Shown in pieces: positions 17,394 to 26,929 of a stretch of 64,000 nucleotides of DNA. The notes below the pieces were generated by a model that made no database searches, had not been told where the DNA came from, and worked only from the letters and a program-made list of their open reading frames with translations. Position numbers and translations under genes: made by a program. Source of the stretch: Sulfurimonas sp. (GTDB lineage: Bacteria; Campylobacterota; Campylobacteria; Campylobacterales; Sulfurimonadaceae); the NCBI GenBank assembly GCA_028044295.1, contig JAOFSE010000008.1, positions 1 through 64,000 of the forward strand, written 5' to 3'. Each line of letters begins with the position of its first letter. Positions within the stretch are counted from its first letter, which is position 1.

Positions 17394-18071
17394 TTATGGC
17401 AGCGTCTTTAAAATATTTGCAAAATTGTCAACAATAACATCAGGTTTATAAAGAGAAATATCTTCTCCATAGTTATATCCATAACTAACACCAACAGTAT
17501 CTATCTTTGCAGCTTGTGCAGCTAAAATATCATTTTTAGAATCACCTATCATCAGTGAATTTTCAGGTCTTACATCTAGAATCTTACATGCATGTAAAAG
17601 TGGGAGTGGGTGTGGCTTTCTTTGCTCAAGTGAATCACCGCCTAGGCATAGTGAAAAATAACTATCAATACCAAGAGTTTGTAGAATTGTGTCTATAAAA
17701 CCATATGGTTTATTTGTGATTATTGCTAGTTTATAGCCTTTTTCTTTTATACTAAAAAGGGTCTCTTTTACATTTGGATACATCACAGTGTCAACACATG
17801 AGTTTTGTTTGTAGTAGTTTAAAAATATATTTAAAGCCTCTTCAAAGAGAGAGTTTTCTATATTTTCATCTATTATTTCACTACCACTTAGAGCACGTTT
17901 TACTAGAGTTGAAGCTCCGTTACCAACCCAACTATGAATTATATCATCGCTAAACTCACTACGACCACTAGTACGTAACATATAGTTTACAGACCTTGAC
18001 AAATCTGGTGCACTATCAATAAGTGTACCATCTAAATCAAATAAGATTAACTCTTTATCTGTAAACTTCAA
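17394..18071 (-). CDS. gph: Phosphoglycolate phosphatase-like HAD hydrolase
   Basis: A 225-residue HAD-superfamily phosphatase with motif I ILFDLDGTLIDSAPDL (nucleophile Asp plus general acid Asp), motif II IITNKPYGF, motif III Lys in EQRKPHPLPLL, and motif IV MIGDSKNDILAAQAA. The alpha-helical cap after motif I and the sequence around it match Gph, which clears 2-phosphoglycolate from DNA repair or oxygenase reactions. It lies 8 bp downstream of purH and 3 bp upstream of the FAD oxidoreductase, all co-directional. HAD specificity is often loose, so the exact substrate is inferred. Confidence 0.85.
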   Translation of the reverse strand: MKFTDKELILFDLDGTLIDSAPDLSRSVNYMLRTSGRSEFSDDIIHSWVGNGASTLVKRALSGSEIIDENIENSLFEEALNIFLNYYKQNSCVDTVMYPNVKETLFSIKEKGYKLAIITNKPYGFIDTILQTLGIDSYFSLCLGGDSLEQRKPHPLPLLHACKILDVRPENSLMIGDSKNDILAAQAAKIDTVGVSYGYNYGEDISLYKPDVIVDNFANILKTLP

Positions 18072-18079
18072 GCTTTCCC

Positions 18080-19618
18080 CTAGTGTAGAAAGTGACGAAC
18101 TTCTGAGAAATAAAGACTCATGCCAAACTCATTAGCAGCGTCTATAATCTCTTCATCACGTATAGAACCACCAGGCTCGATAACGTTTTTAACACCGGCT
18201 GCAGCTGCAGCATCAATGCTATCACGGAATGGGAAGAATGCTTCAGATGCAAGTGCAGCACCAGTAACATCAAGACCCATGTCTTTAGCTTTTTTCAGTG
18301 CACATTGAGATGCGTCAACACGAGAAGTCATACCCATACCAACAGCTACCATTGCAGAATTTTTAACATATACAACACAGTTAGATTTTGTAAGAGATGC
18401 AACTTTATAAGCTATCTCCATATCTTTCATATCTTGCTCAGATGCAGCATTTTTAGAAACTAATTTAGCATTTTTAACTTCGTCAGCTCCAACATTATCA
18501 GCATCTTGAAAAACAAATCCGCCATCAACATGTTTAAAGTCTTTTTTGTCATTTGCAAGAACTAATTTATCAGCACCCATTTCAAAAAGTTTGATACGTT
18601 TTTTCTTAGCAAATACTTCTTGAGCTTCAGGAGTTATACGACCAGCGATTACAACTTCTAAGAAAATCTCATTCATCTTCTCAGCCATTGCAACATCAAC
18701 AGTACCGTTAACTGCAACAACACCACCAAATGCAGATACTGGGTCACATTTAAGTGCTTCAGTATAAGCTTCTAAAAGAGTGTCTTTTATAGCGAAACCA
18801 CAAGGGTTTCCGTGCTTAGAAATACATACTGCATTCTCTTGTCCAAAACCAGCAGCTATTTTTACAGCACCATTTAAGTCATTTAGGTTGTTAAAGCTTG
18901 CTTCACCTTTTAGTGTTTTGAAATTATCTGAGAAATGATTGTCAAATTCATATAAAGCACCTTTTTGATGAGGATTTTCACCATAACGAGTATCCATTAC
19001 TTTGTTTCCAACTACAAATTGTTTTTCACCGAAACCTTCGTTGAAACGCTCATTCATGTAGTTAGCGATCATTGAGTCATACGCAGCTGTGTGCTCGTAA
19101 GCTTTTATCATGTAACCACGACGGAAGTCTTTTGTGTTTTTCTCATTCTCAATCGCATCGATTACTTCAGAATAATCCTCTACATTTGTAACGATGATTA
19201 CAGAGTCAAAGTTCTTTGCTGCTGAACGAACCATTGCAGGTCCACCGATGTCAATGTTCTCAATAATATCATCAAAGTCATCAGTACGCTCAATAGTCTC
19301 TTTGAACGGGTAAAGGTTTACACAAACAAGATCTATAGACTCAACACCAAGTTCTTTTGCTTGGTCAAGATGAGACTGCTTGTCACGACGGTGTAAGATA
19401 CCACCATGAACATAAGGGTTAAGAGTTTTAACACGACCTTCAAAACACTCAGGAAATTTAGTAACTTCATCAATTTCTATAGCTTTTATACCAGCTTCTA
19501 CTAACTTCTTGTAAGTTCCACCAGTTGAGATAATCTCATAACCATTCTTCACTAAAGAAGTACAAAACTCAACTACACCCGCTTTATCACTTACACTTAC
19601 TAATGCTCTTTTTGCCAC
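18080..19618 (-). CDS. purH: Bifunctional AICAR transformylase / IMP cyclohydrolase
   Basis: A 512-residue enzyme performing the last two steps of IMP synthesis. The N-terminal MGS-like cyclohydrolase domain ([47 protein letters not shown]) is followed by the transformylase domain ([45 protein letters not shown]). Length is normal. The start is GTG with AGGAAA upstream. It is divergent from pfkA across a 70-bp gap that contains an 8-bp-arm palindrome. gph and the FAD oxidoreductase follow on the same strand. Confidence 0.97.
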   Translation of the reverse strand: MAKRALVSVSDKAGVVEFCTSLVKNGYEIISTGGTYKKLVEAGIKAIEIDEVTKFPECFEGRVKTLNPYVHGGILHRRDKQSHLDQAKELGVESIDLVCVNLYPFKETIERTDDFDDIIENIDIGGPAMVRSAAKNFDSVIIVTNVEDYSEVIDAIENEKNTKDFRRGYMIKAYEHTAAYDSMIANYMNERFNEGFGEKQFVVGNKVMDTRYGENPHQKGALYEFDNHFSDNFKTLKGEASFNNLNDLNGAVKIAAGFGQENAVCISKHGNPCGFAIKDTLLEAYTEALKCDPVSAFGGVVAVNGTVDVAMAEKMNEIFLEVVIAGRITPEAQEVFAKKKRIKLFEMGADKLVLANDKKDFKHVDGGFVFQDADNVGADEVKNAKLVSKNAASEQDMKDMEIAYKVASLTKSNCVVYVKNSAMVAVGMGMTSRVDASQCALKKAKDMGLDVTGAALASEAFFPFRDSIDAAAAAGVKNVIEPGGSIRDEEIIDAANEFGMSLYFSEVRHFLH

Positions 19619-19651
19619 AACATTTCCTCTTGAAAATAAATTATGAAATTT

Positions 19652-19672
19652 TATCTAAATTGAGTTTAGATA
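19652..19672. promoter_or_regulatory. Palindrome in the divergent purH-pfkA promoter region
   Basis: A perfect inverted repeat TATCTAAA-TTGAG-TTTAGATA (8-bp arms, 5-nt loop) lies midway between the two divergent genes, with the pfkA -10-like TAAAAT starting 5 bp beyond it. The position fits an operator. No known regulator consensus is recognised and it lacks a T tract, so it is unlikely to be a terminator. Confidence 0.45.
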
Positions 19673-19688
19673 ATGGTAAAATGAAACT

Positions 19689-20648
19689 ATGAAAAATATA
19701 GCAATTTTATGTTCTGGGGGAGATGTCTCTGGAATGAATCCAGCTTTAAAACATTTTGTCGAATACTCACATAGAAAAAACCTAACACCCTACTTTGTTT
19801 ACAACGGCTTTGAAGGTCTCATAGATAACAAAATCCAAAAAGCTTCTTACAGTGATGTATCTGGAATCATAAATCGTGGTGGCACTAAAATAGGCTCTTC
19901 AAGAAGCCAAAGATTTATGGATAAAAAGTACCGAGATATTGCAAAAGCTAACCTTGATAAACTTGGCATTGATATGCTTGTTGTTCTAGGTGGCGATGGC
20001 TCTTTCAGAGGAATGGATGTTTTTTACAAAGAGTCTGGCATTAAATTTTGCGCTATTCCCTCAACTATAGACAACGACATAAATGGAACTGACTACTGTT
20101 TAGGAGTTGATAGTGCTTTAAACATCATCAAAACTTCCATAGATTCCATTCGAGACACTGCTTCATCTTTTAAACGCTCATTTGTTGTTGAAACTATGGG
20201 TAGAGACTGTGGTTATTTAGCACTTGTTTCAGCACTAACATGTGGAGCAGAACTTTGTCTTATTCCTGAGATAGAGTATGATTTCAAAGATTATGAAGAG
20301 GACTTTAAAAAGCAACTTTTTAATGGTAGAGATTACTTCATTACTATAGTTTCTGAAGGCATTAAAGACAGTTCACAAACTGTTTCTAATTGGTTTGAAG
20401 AGAAAATAGGCATAGAATCAAGAGTTGTAGTTTTAGGGCATATACAAAGAGGGGGAAATCCAACTGTATATGACAGACTTATGGCTTACAAATTCATAAA
20501 CTATGCCATAGATGGACTACTTGCTCGTCAAGATGAAAGTGTTATCTGCTACACAAAAGATGGCTTTGTTTACAAAAGCATAGAGGAAGTTGCTAACAGC
20601 CCAAAATATCTTGACCTAGAACTACTTGAACTTTTGGAGTGTAAATAA
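19689..20648 (+). CDS. pfkA: 6-phosphofructokinase
   Basis: A 319-residue PfkA-type enzyme: an ATP-site Gly in VVLGGDGSFRG (GGDG, the ATP-dependent form rather than the GGDD of PPi enzymes), a catalytic Asp in PSTIDNDINGTDYCLG, substrate loop ETMGRDCGYLAL, and VLGHIQRGGNPT near the end. It phosphorylates fructose 6-phosphate in glycolysis. A TAAAAT box ends 6 nt before the ATG and no Shine-Dalgarno is seen, so the mRNA may be leaderless. It is followed by a YqfO/NIF3-like gene 1 bp later. Confidence 0.93.
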   Translation: MKNIAILCSGGDVSGMNPALKHFVEYSHRKNLTPYFVYNGFEGLIDNKIQKASYSDVSGIINRGGTKIGSSRSQRFMDKKYRDIAKANLDKLGIDMLVVLGGDGSFRGMDVFYKESGIKFCAIPSTIDNDINGTDYCLGVDSALNIIKTSIDSIRDTASSFKRSFVVETMGRDCGYLALVSALTCGAELCLIPEIEYDFKDYEEDFKKQLFNGRDYFITIVSEGIKDSSQTVSNWFEEKIGIESRVVVLGHIQRGGNPTVYDRLMAYKFINYAIDGLLARQDESVICYTKDGFVYKSIEEVANSPKYLDLELLELLECK

Positions 20649-20649
20649 A

Positions 20650-20961
20650 ATGTATAAATTAAATTTTTTCGTACCATCACAAAACAAAGAAGCTGTAAAA
20701 AAAGCTCTCTTTAACATAGGTGTTGGCAAGTATAACAACTATGACAAATGCTCTTTTGAATCGCAAGGAACAGGACAGTTTAGACCCATAGATGAAGCAA
20801 ATCCATTTCTTGGTCAATTAGATACTGTTGAGCTTGTTAAAGAGTACAAGGTTGAGATGGTTTGTAGTGATGAACTTATCAGAGAAGCTGTAAAGACTTT
20901 AAAAGAGGCTCACCCTTACGAAGAAGTTGCTTATGAAGTTTTTAAGATGGAAATGTTTTGA
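20650..20961 (+). CDS. YqfO/NIF3-like domain protein
   Basis: A 103-residue small alpha/beta protein: YKLNFFVPSQNKEAVKKALFNIGVGKYNNYDKCSFESQGTGQF, then EYKVEMVCSDELIREAVKTLKEAHPYEEVAYEVF. This is the CutA-like module inserted in NIF3/YqfO proteins, here stand-alone. Molecular function is unclear; relatives are often listed as NGG1p-interacting factor-like. I chose the ATG one base after the pfkA stop instead of an earlier in-frame ATG inside pfkA. It should be co-transcribed with pfkA. Confidence 0.8.
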   Translation: MYKLNFFVPSQNKEAVKKALFNIGVGKYNNYDKCSFESQGTGQFRPIDEANPFLGQLDTVELVKEYKVEMVCSDELIREAVKTLKEAHPYEEVAYEVFKMEMF

Positions 20962-21026
20962 TCACAAAGCAATTTTGTAAAAAGTGTTGTATACTTGTAT
21001 TATTTTAAATCTGAGAAAATCAATCA

Positions 21027-22364
21027 ATGGAATCTATAAGTACTGACACTATTATACATAATGAGCATTGCCATGCTATAAAAAAAATCTTAATTATTGA
21101 AGATACTACATATCTCTTGAATGCTATTTCTAATGACTTAATCGATTCATTTGCTATTGTTTGTGATACTGCTGAAAATGAAGTCCAAGCGATGTCTTTA
21201 CTTGACAAGAATGACTACGATTTAATAATTTGTGATCTTTATTTACCCGATAGTAGTGGAAATTTTATTGGCTATTTATTGAGAAAAAAGCATAAACTAT
21301 TAATTATTACAGCTTCCGAAGATGAGGATCAAAGACTTAAACTTACTGAACTTCCTATTATTGACTATCTATATAAAAGTGATGCAAAATCAATAATCAA
21401 ATATATAAATAATACTGTGGCTAGATTAATCAGTAATCAAAAAAGTTATGTTGTTATATGCGATGATTCAAAGCTTTCTAGAATGAAATTAATTCAAATC
21501 ATCAAATGTCAAAATATACAATACATTCAATTTGATGATGGCTTAAAAGCATATAATTTTATAATTAATACTAAAATAAAAATCAATTTATTAATAACAG
21601 ATATATACATGCCACATTTGGATGGTATAAACTTAACAAGAAAAATAAGGTTAAAGTACGATGAAAATGAACTACCTATTCTATCCTTTTCTGCTTCTAC
21701 CAATATTTCGCTTGTACCTAAAATTTTAAAAAGTGGTGCCAATGATTTTATAACTAAACCTATTTACAATGAAGAATTTTTAACTAGATTTAATGCTTGT
21801 CTAGACAGAAATAGCTTATATACAAAAAATATTGAGCTACTCAAAAGATTAAATGAATTAGCTACAACAGACAATCTAACTAAACTATATAATAGGAATT
21901 TCTTTTACAGCACAATATCACATATCGTGTCAAATGCAGAAAGGAAAAAGACTCATTACGGTGTTCTAATGATTGATATAGATAACTTCAAAAATATTAA
22001 TGATACTTGTGGACATAGCAATGGTGATATAGTCTTATTTGAAAGTGCCAATATATTAAAATTAATAGCTAGAGATTCTGATCTCATTTTTAGATGGGGT
22101 GGTGAGGAGTTTTTAATATTGATTCAAAATACAAATCTAGATGATTTACTATTCTTTTCTGAAAGAGTTAGGAGCAACATAGAGTCAACTTGTATAGAGC
22201 TACCAGACTATAGAGAAGATATAAATATCACAATCTCCATTGGTGTTTCCATCAATGAAAATTATTCCAACATTGATAATGTCATCAATCAAGCAGATAA
22301 AAATCTTTACCTTGCAAAGAACTCAGGTAAAAATCAAGTGATATACAGAGCTCTTGATTCCTAA
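21027..22364 (+). CDS. Response regulator with two receivers and a GGDEF output (diguanylate cyclase)
   Basis: A 445-residue protein: REC1 (~20-130, phospho-acceptor Asp70 in LIICDLYLP), REC2 (~140-260, Asp192 in LITDIYMP, KP in FITKPI), then GGDEF (~275-440). The active-site motif is GGEEF (358-362), and an RDSD inhibitory I-site (349-352) sits five residues before it, so it should make c-di-GMP under product inhibition. REC1 has no clear Lys-Pro. No kinase gene adjoins it. The paired-REC architecture resembles the double-receiver proteins at 29.8-33.2 kb. It ends convergently with purL. Confidence 0.92.
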   Translation: MESISTDTIIHNEHCHAIKKILIIEDTTYLLNAISNDLIDSFAIVCDTAENEVQAMSLLDKNDYDLIICDLYLPDSSGNFIGYLLRKKHKLLIITASEDEDQRLKLTELPIIDYLYKSDAKSIIKYINNTVARLISNQKSYVVICDDSKLSRMKLIQIIKCQNIQYIQFDDGLKAYNFIINTKIKINLLITDIYMPHLDGINLTRKIRLKYDENELPILSFSASTNISLVPKILKSGANDFITKPIYNEEFLTRFNACLDRNSLYTKNIELLKRLNELATTDNLTKLYNRNFFYSTISHIVSNAERKKTHYGVLMIDIDNFKNINDTCGHSNGDIVLFESANILKLIARDSDLIFRWGGEEFLILIQNTNLDDLLFFSERVRSNIESTCIELPDYREDINITISIGVSINENYSNIDNVINQADKNLYLAKNSGKNQVIYRALDS

Positions 22365-22371
22365 CTTCTTG

Positions 22372-24588
22372 CTAGATGTCTCTCTCAATAACTCTTTTAA
22401 ATGTATTAAAGTAGTTATCTTTTAGTGTGTCCATAGACATAGTTACATCGTTAACTTTGATAGAGTCTCCACCAACAGTTCCAATTTTTTCACAAGCCAT
22501 AGACTCTTCAAGCATAGCTTCAAAAGCTTCTTGATTTTCTGGTTTAACTTCTATAATTGCTCTAGCCATAGACTCAGCGAAGATATCTCTATCATCTTCT
22601 ACACTCATCTCTACATCACAACCCATTCCTGAAGTTGCACACATCTTAGCAAGAGCAATAGCTACACCACCAGAACTTGCATCTTTAGCACACTCTAGTA
22701 AGTGTTTTTTGTTACCTTCGATTACTAATTCCCAAAGAGCTAACTCATTTTTGTAGTTAATCTCAGGAATAACACCAGCAACAGTGTCACAAATCTCTTT
22801 CATATAAAGAGATCCGCCAAACTCAGACTTACTCTCGCCTACTAGATAAAGTGCATTACCCTCACCCTGAAAACTTGACATAAGAACATTGTTTTGGTCA
22901 TCATTGACACCAACAGTCGCGATTGACGGAGTTGGGAAAACAGATACACCATTAGTTTCATTATAAAGTGAAACATTTCCACCAATAACAGGAGTTGTAA
23001 GTTCAGCACAAGCTTCTTTAATACCTTCACAAGCTTGACCAAACTGCCACATAACTTCTGGGTTTTCTGGATTACCAAAGTTAAGACAATCTGTAATAGC
23101 TAAAGGACGTGCACCACTCATTGCAACGTTTCTACCTGCCTCTATAGTAGCAGCAGCTCCACCACCCTTAGGGTCGATGTAACAGTAACGAACGTTACAG
23201 TCAGCTGACATTGCAAGTGCTTTACCATTCTCTTTTACACGGATTACAGAAGCGTCAAGCATACCACCATTTTTGATAGTGTTTGTTTGTACCATTGAAT
23301 CATACTGAGTATAAATCCATGACTTATCAACAACTTCCATAGACTTAGTTAGTGTCTCAAATGCATCTTGATTTGACATAGTAGGAAAATCATTAATAGA
23401 AATGTTTTTGATTACATCTAAGTAAGCTGGTTTACTCATAGGGCGGTTAAGTTCTGGAGCTTCTTCACTAACTGGGTCAACTGGGACCTCAGCACATTTT
23501 TCACCATGCCAGAAAAGTTCCATGTTACCAGTGTCAGTTACTTCACCAACAACAGCAGCATCTAAATCCCATTTTTCAAAGATATCGATGATAGCTTGTT
23601 CAGAACCTTTTTTAGCACATAAAAGCATACGCTCTTGAGACTCACTAAGCATGAAGTCATAAGGAGTCATTCCCTCTTCACGAGCTGGTACTTTGTCAAG
23701 GTGCATAATCATACCTGAGCCTGAACGACCAGCCATTTCAAAAGATGAAGAAGTAAGACCTGCCGCACCCATATCTTGGATACCAACAACGTGGTCCGTT
23801 TTGAAAAGTTCCATACAAGCTTCAAGAAGAAGTTTTTCAGTAAATGGATCACCAACTTGAACAGTTGGACGAAGAGATTTTGACTCCTCTGTAAATGAGT
23901 CAGAACTCATAACCGCACCACCAAGACCATCACGACCTGTTTTTGCACCAACATACATTACAGGATTTCCAGTACCCTCAGCAAGACCTAGAAAAATCTC
24001 ATCTGATTTTGCAATACCAAGGTTAAATGCATTTACGAGAATGTTACCATTGTAACACTCATCAAAACTTACTTCACCACCGATAGTAGGTACACCCATA
24101 CAGTTACCATATCCACCGATACCTTCAGTTACACCACGTACTAAGTAACGTTGGTGTGCAGCAGTTTTGTCATCATTTAAGATGTTACCAAATCTAAGAG
24201 CATTTAGTGAAGCTACAGGACGTGCACCCATAGTAAATACATCACGCATAATTCCACCAACACCAGTAGCCGCACCTTGGTAAGGTTCAATGAATGAAGG
24301 GTGGTTATGTGATTCCATTTTAAATACAGCTGCATATCCATCACCAATATCAATAACACCAGCATTTTCACCTGGACCTTGGATTACCCATGGAGCTTTT
24401 GTAGGAAAACCTTTAAGATGAACTTTTGAAGATTTATATGAACAGTGTTCACTCCACATAGCTGAGAAAATACCTAACTCAACAAGGTTTGGTTCACGCT
24501 CTAAAATCTCTTTAATATGCTTATAATCTTCTGGAGAAAGTTTATGATTAGCTAATTGTTCTTCAATGTTTTCTAGTTGTTGGCTCAC
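22372..24588 (-). CDS. purL: Phosphoribosylformylglycinamidine synthase subunit PurL
   Basis: A 738-residue small-type FGAM synthase II of the AIR-synthase superfamily, needing separate PurQ and PurS partners (not in the window). Signatures include [63 protein letters not shown] and [12 protein letters not shown] [16 protein letters not shown] second AIRS-like half follows ([17 protein letters not shown]). It converts FGAR to FGAM with ATP in purine synthesis. Length is standard. It stands alone here, apart from purH. Confidence 0.97.
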   Translation of the reverse strand: MSQQLENIEEQLANHKLSPEDYKHIKEILEREPNLVELGIFSAMWSEHCSYKSSKVHLKGFPTKAPWVIQGPGENAGVIDIGDGYAAVFKMESHNHPSFIEPYQGAATGVGGIMRDVFTMGARPVASLNALRFGNILNDDKTAAHQRYLVRGVTEGIGGYGNCMGVPTIGGEVSFDECYNGNILVNAFNLGIAKSDEIFLGLAEGTGNPVMYVGAKTGRDGLGGAVMSSDSFTEESKSLRPTVQVGDPFTEKLLLEACMELFKTDHVVGIQDMGAAGLTSSSFEMAGRSGSGMIMHLDKVPAREEGMTPYDFMLSESQERMLLCAKKGSEQAIIDIFEKWDLDAAVVGEVTDTGNMELFWHGEKCAEVPVDPVSEEAPELNRPMSKPAYLDVIKNISINDFPTMSNQDAFETLTKSMEVVDKSWIYTQYDSMVQTNTIKNGGMLDASVIRVKENGKALAMSADCNVRYCYIDPKGGGAAATIEAGRNVAMSGARPLAITDCLNFGNPENPEVMWQFGQACEGIKEACAELTTPVIGGNVSLYNETNGVSVFPTPSIATVGVNDDQNNVLMSSFQGEGNALYLVGESKSEFGGSLYMKEICDTVAGVIPEINYKNELALWELVIEGNKKHLLECAKDASSGGVAIALAKMCATSGMGCDVEMSVEDDRDIFAESMARAIIEVKPENQEAFEAMLEESMACEKIGTVGGDSIKVNDVTMSMDTLKDNYFNTFKRVIERDI

Positions 24589-24673
24589 GATGGAATCCTA
24601 AAAATTGGTTTTTAAAAATGGATTATAGCTAAAAGGTAGTTATATGAAAATTAATAGACAAAAAAGTATATCT

Positions 24674-25084
24674 TCAATTATAGTCTTCATCTTCATAGTT
24701 ATCGTATATCCATTCAGATACTGCTTGTAATTCTTCTTCACTTAGGTGGTCTTGTGCAGGCATAATATCAAAACGATTTACAGCGGAACCACTACATGCA
24801 TAGTACTCAGCAGATGGATATTTTAAATACTCTTTTATAAAAGAAATAACAGTAAAACGATGAATCTCTTCACTATTTTCTCTATCTTGGATTATGATTG
24901 TATTTTTTAATTTAGTAGCTACTGCGATCATTGGAGGAGCTTGTCTTTCTTTCAACTGGCTTCTAAACTCAGCTTTACTAATCATATCTATATGGCAAGA
25001 CTTACAATTTTTTTTATAAACATCTTCTCCATCAATGGCGAATAGTAATGGAGCGAAAATGAAAAGTAGAATTATTTTTTGCAT
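24674..25084 (-). CDS. Small periplasmic monohaem cytochrome c
   Basis: A 136-residue exported protein: hydrophobic signal MQKIILLFIFAPLLFA, then a CKSCH haem c site at residues 27-31. The putative distal Met ligand may be in FDIMPAQDHLSEEELQAVSEWI, the usual end of a class I cytochrome c domain. The middle is longer than normal (AVATKLKNTIIIQDRENSEEIHRFTVISFIKEYL). It should shuttle electrons in the periplasm. It lies alone between purL and the GreA/GreB-family gene. Confidence 0.85.
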   Translation of the reverse strand: MQKIILLFIFAPLLFAIDGEDVYKKNCKSCHIDMISKAEFRSQLKERQAPPMIAVATKLKNTIIIQDRENSEEIHRFTVISFIKEYLKYPSAEYYACSGSAVNRFDIMPAQDHLSEEELQAVSEWIYDNYEDEDYN

Positions 25085-25138
25085 CCTCGATATCCTTTTA
25101 AACTACTTTATCATAATTGAGTTAAAACTATATAGCTA

Positions 25139-25651
25139 TTAATGAAAAGAAAAATCCAACTTAGTTCTTATGTTTTTTTTCAGAGAAAATATATTTTTGT
25201 ATTCTACATGTAAAACTTCATACTCTTTTTTTCCCTTAGGTAGTTTTAATATAAACTCATCATCTACCATTCTGCCTAAAAGGGCTTTTGCTATTGGAGA
25301 GTGAATAGATATAAGTCCATTTTCTGGTTCTGACTCTAAAACTCCACAAATAGTGTAGACTTCTTCTTCATCACTTTCTATGTTTAAGAGCCGAACAGTA
25401 CTTCCAAAAGCAGCCTTTACATGTAGGTATGAAGATGGGTCAATTATTACTGATTTTTCTATCATAGAGTTTAGATAAAAAAGTCTTTTATCAATAAAAC
25501 GAAGCTTCTCTTTTGCCGCGTGATAGTCAGCATTTTCACTTCTATCACCTTGCGCTGCGGCAACTAACTTCTCTTCAGCAGTTTTTGGTTTTTCGACTTC
25601 AAGTAAAAATTTAAACTCTTCGACTAGGAGGTCATAACCTTCCAGCGTCAT
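25139..25651 (-). CDS. GreA/GreB-family transcript cleavage factor
   Basis: A 170-residue protein with the Gre N-terminal coiled coil (LVEEFKFLLEVEKPKTAEEKLVAAAQGDRSENADYHAAKEKLRFID), including GDRSENADYH with the acidic tip that enters the RNA polymerase channel. The C-terminal FKBP-like domain follows (GSTVRLLN, SPIAKALLGRMVDDEFIL). It rescues backtracked transcription complexes. A longer TTG start at 25675 would overlap the upstream gene by 17 bp. I prefer the ATG at 25651, where Gre proteins start (MTLEGYDLL). Two iterated palindromes lie in it, 213 bp apart. Confidence 0.85.
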   Translation of the reverse strand: MTLEGYDLLVEEFKFLLEVEKPKTAEEKLVAAAQGDRSENADYHAAKEKLRFIDKRLFYLNSMIEKSVIIDPSSYLHVKAAFGSTVRLLNIESDEEEVYTICGVLESEPENGLISIHSPIAKALLGRMVDDEFILKLPKGKKEYEVLHVEYKNIFSLKKNIRTKLDFSFH

Positions 25652-25658
25652 TGGTTCT

Positions 25659-25985
25659 TTAATGATTGAAACCAACTATGTAATATGTTTCTTTATTCTC
25701 TAGTTTTTTAACTTCAACTTTAAATTTATCACAAAAATGTTGTACTTTTTCATTTGCATCTTCAATAGTTTCAGGAGTTTTTGAATCAATTTTTATTTTC
25801 AAATAGTCTTCTGAGTTTGACATTGCAACATAAGATTCATCTACTTTCAAGTGATCATGTAAATCCATGATATGTTTTTTTATTTTCTCATATCCTGATG
25901 TATTTTCTTCAATTCTTTGTAGTTGATTTAATAGTGCTTCATTTGGAACATATCCAAGCTGTGTTAACATTGCATCTCTTTGCAT
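25659..25985 (-). CDS. Small hypothetical protein
   Basis: A 108-residue protein not recognised. The N-terminal half is helical (LTQLGYVPNEALLNQLQRIEENTSGYEKIKKHIMDLHDHLK). The C-terminal half is a compact alpha/beta unit (NSEDYLKIKIDS, ANEKVQHFCDKFKVEVKKLENKETYYIVGF). There is no signal or membrane segment. The next gene, the Gre-family factor, begins 7 bp after it, so they form an operon. It is divergent from the HDOD gene. Confidence 0.6.
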   Translation of the reverse strand: MQRDAMLTQLGYVPNEALLNQLQRIEENTSGYEKIKKHIMDLHDHLKVDESYVAMSNSEDYLKIKIDSKTPETIEDANEKVQHFCDKFKVEVKKLENKETYYIVGFNH

Positions 25986-26070
25986 ATTAGTTAGCTCCTT
26001 ATTTTTTTAATTTATACAAAAATAATATCAATTATTTGTAAACATTCAGTATAACTTTATGTACATATAC

Positions 26071-26076
26071 TATAAT
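26071..26076 (+). promoter_or_regulatory. -10 box for the HDOD gene
   Basis: TATAAT in an AT-rich 136-bp divergent gap, 45 bp before the HDOD ATG. AAGAGAG is a plausible ribosome site at ~26109-26115. No clear -35 is visible, which is common in this phylum. Confidence 0.4.
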
Positions 26077-26121
26077 TGTAATTAAGTAAATACAATTATT
26101 TTATACATAAAGAGAGTTAAC

Positions 26122-26919
26122 ATGACTGAAGAAATGCTCAAGAATATTAAGCAACTTCCACCGCTTCCAGAATCTGCAATGCAGATAGAAGCTGTTTATC
26201 AGGATCCAGATAGTAGCTTTAATGATATGGTTAAAATACTAGAAACTGATCCACTTCTTACAGCTGATATATTAAAAGCTGCCAATTCTCCACTTTATGG
26301 TTTTTCTCGTGAAATAAATGCGATTAATCAAGCAGTTGGATTATTTGGTATGGGTACTGTTCGTGGATTTGCACTTGCATCTATTGTAAAGAAGAGTTTT
26401 TCACTAGATTTATCTCCTTATGGAATTAACAATGATATGTTCTCTGCTCTTTCAAAAAAGCAACATGGTCTTATGACGGCATGGTGCCTTAAAACAGAAG
26501 GTCAACTTCTTGGTATTTTATCTCCTGCTGCATTCCTTGTTGAAATTGGTAAAGTTCTCATTGCACAGCAAATCATGTCAGAGAATAAACAAGAAGAGTT
26601 TACCCAAGCATTAAAAGAGCTACAAGATGTAGAAGCAGCTGAAAGACAGGTTATTGGTGTTGATACTCCTGAAGTAAGCTCTACAATATTTTCACACTGG
26701 AGATTTGAGGCTGGACTTGTTGACACAATCCGTAACTGTACATCACCAGAGAAAGCTGAAGAAGAAGATCAAAGAGCTGCTCAAATTTTACATGTAGTTC
26801 GTGTAGCAGTACCTATCAATGGTGTTATGACAGATGATAGTAAAAATGCAGCAAAAGAACTTGTTACTAAGTATGATTTAAATATGGAAGCTTTCGATAG
26901 AGCATTAGAGAACGCTTAG
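26122..26919 (+). CDS. HDOD domain protein
   Basis: A 265-residue cytosolic protein made almost wholly of an HDOD domain (MLKNIKQLPPLPESAMQIEAVYQDPDSSFNDMVKILETDPLLTADILKAANSPLYG, then INQAVGLFGMGTVRGFALAS). HDOD is an HD-like helical fold that usually lacks metal catalysis and acts in signalling, often with response regulators or c-di-GMP proteins. No receiver or output domain is fused. It is followed 10 bp later by the RNase R gene, possibly in one operon. Confidence 0.88.
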   Translation: MTEEMLKNIKQLPPLPESAMQIEAVYQDPDSSFNDMVKILETDPLLTADILKAANSPLYGFSREINAINQAVGLFGMGTVRGFALASIVKKSFSLDLSPYGINNDMFSALSKKQHGLMTAWCLKTEGQLLGILSPAAFLVEIGKVLIAQQIMSENKQEEFTQALKELQDVEAAERQVIGVDTPEVSSTIFSHWRFEAGLVDTIRNCTSPEKAEEEDQRAAQILHVVRVAVPINGVMTDDSKNAAKELVTKYDLNMEAFDRALENA

Positions 26920-26929
26920 AACTACAAAC

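Noticed and set aside
17572..17605. TTACATGCATGTAA as a 20th member of the iterated palindrome
   Set aside because: It has a two-base insertion in the core (ACATGCATGT), so it was not counted; it may be a variant.
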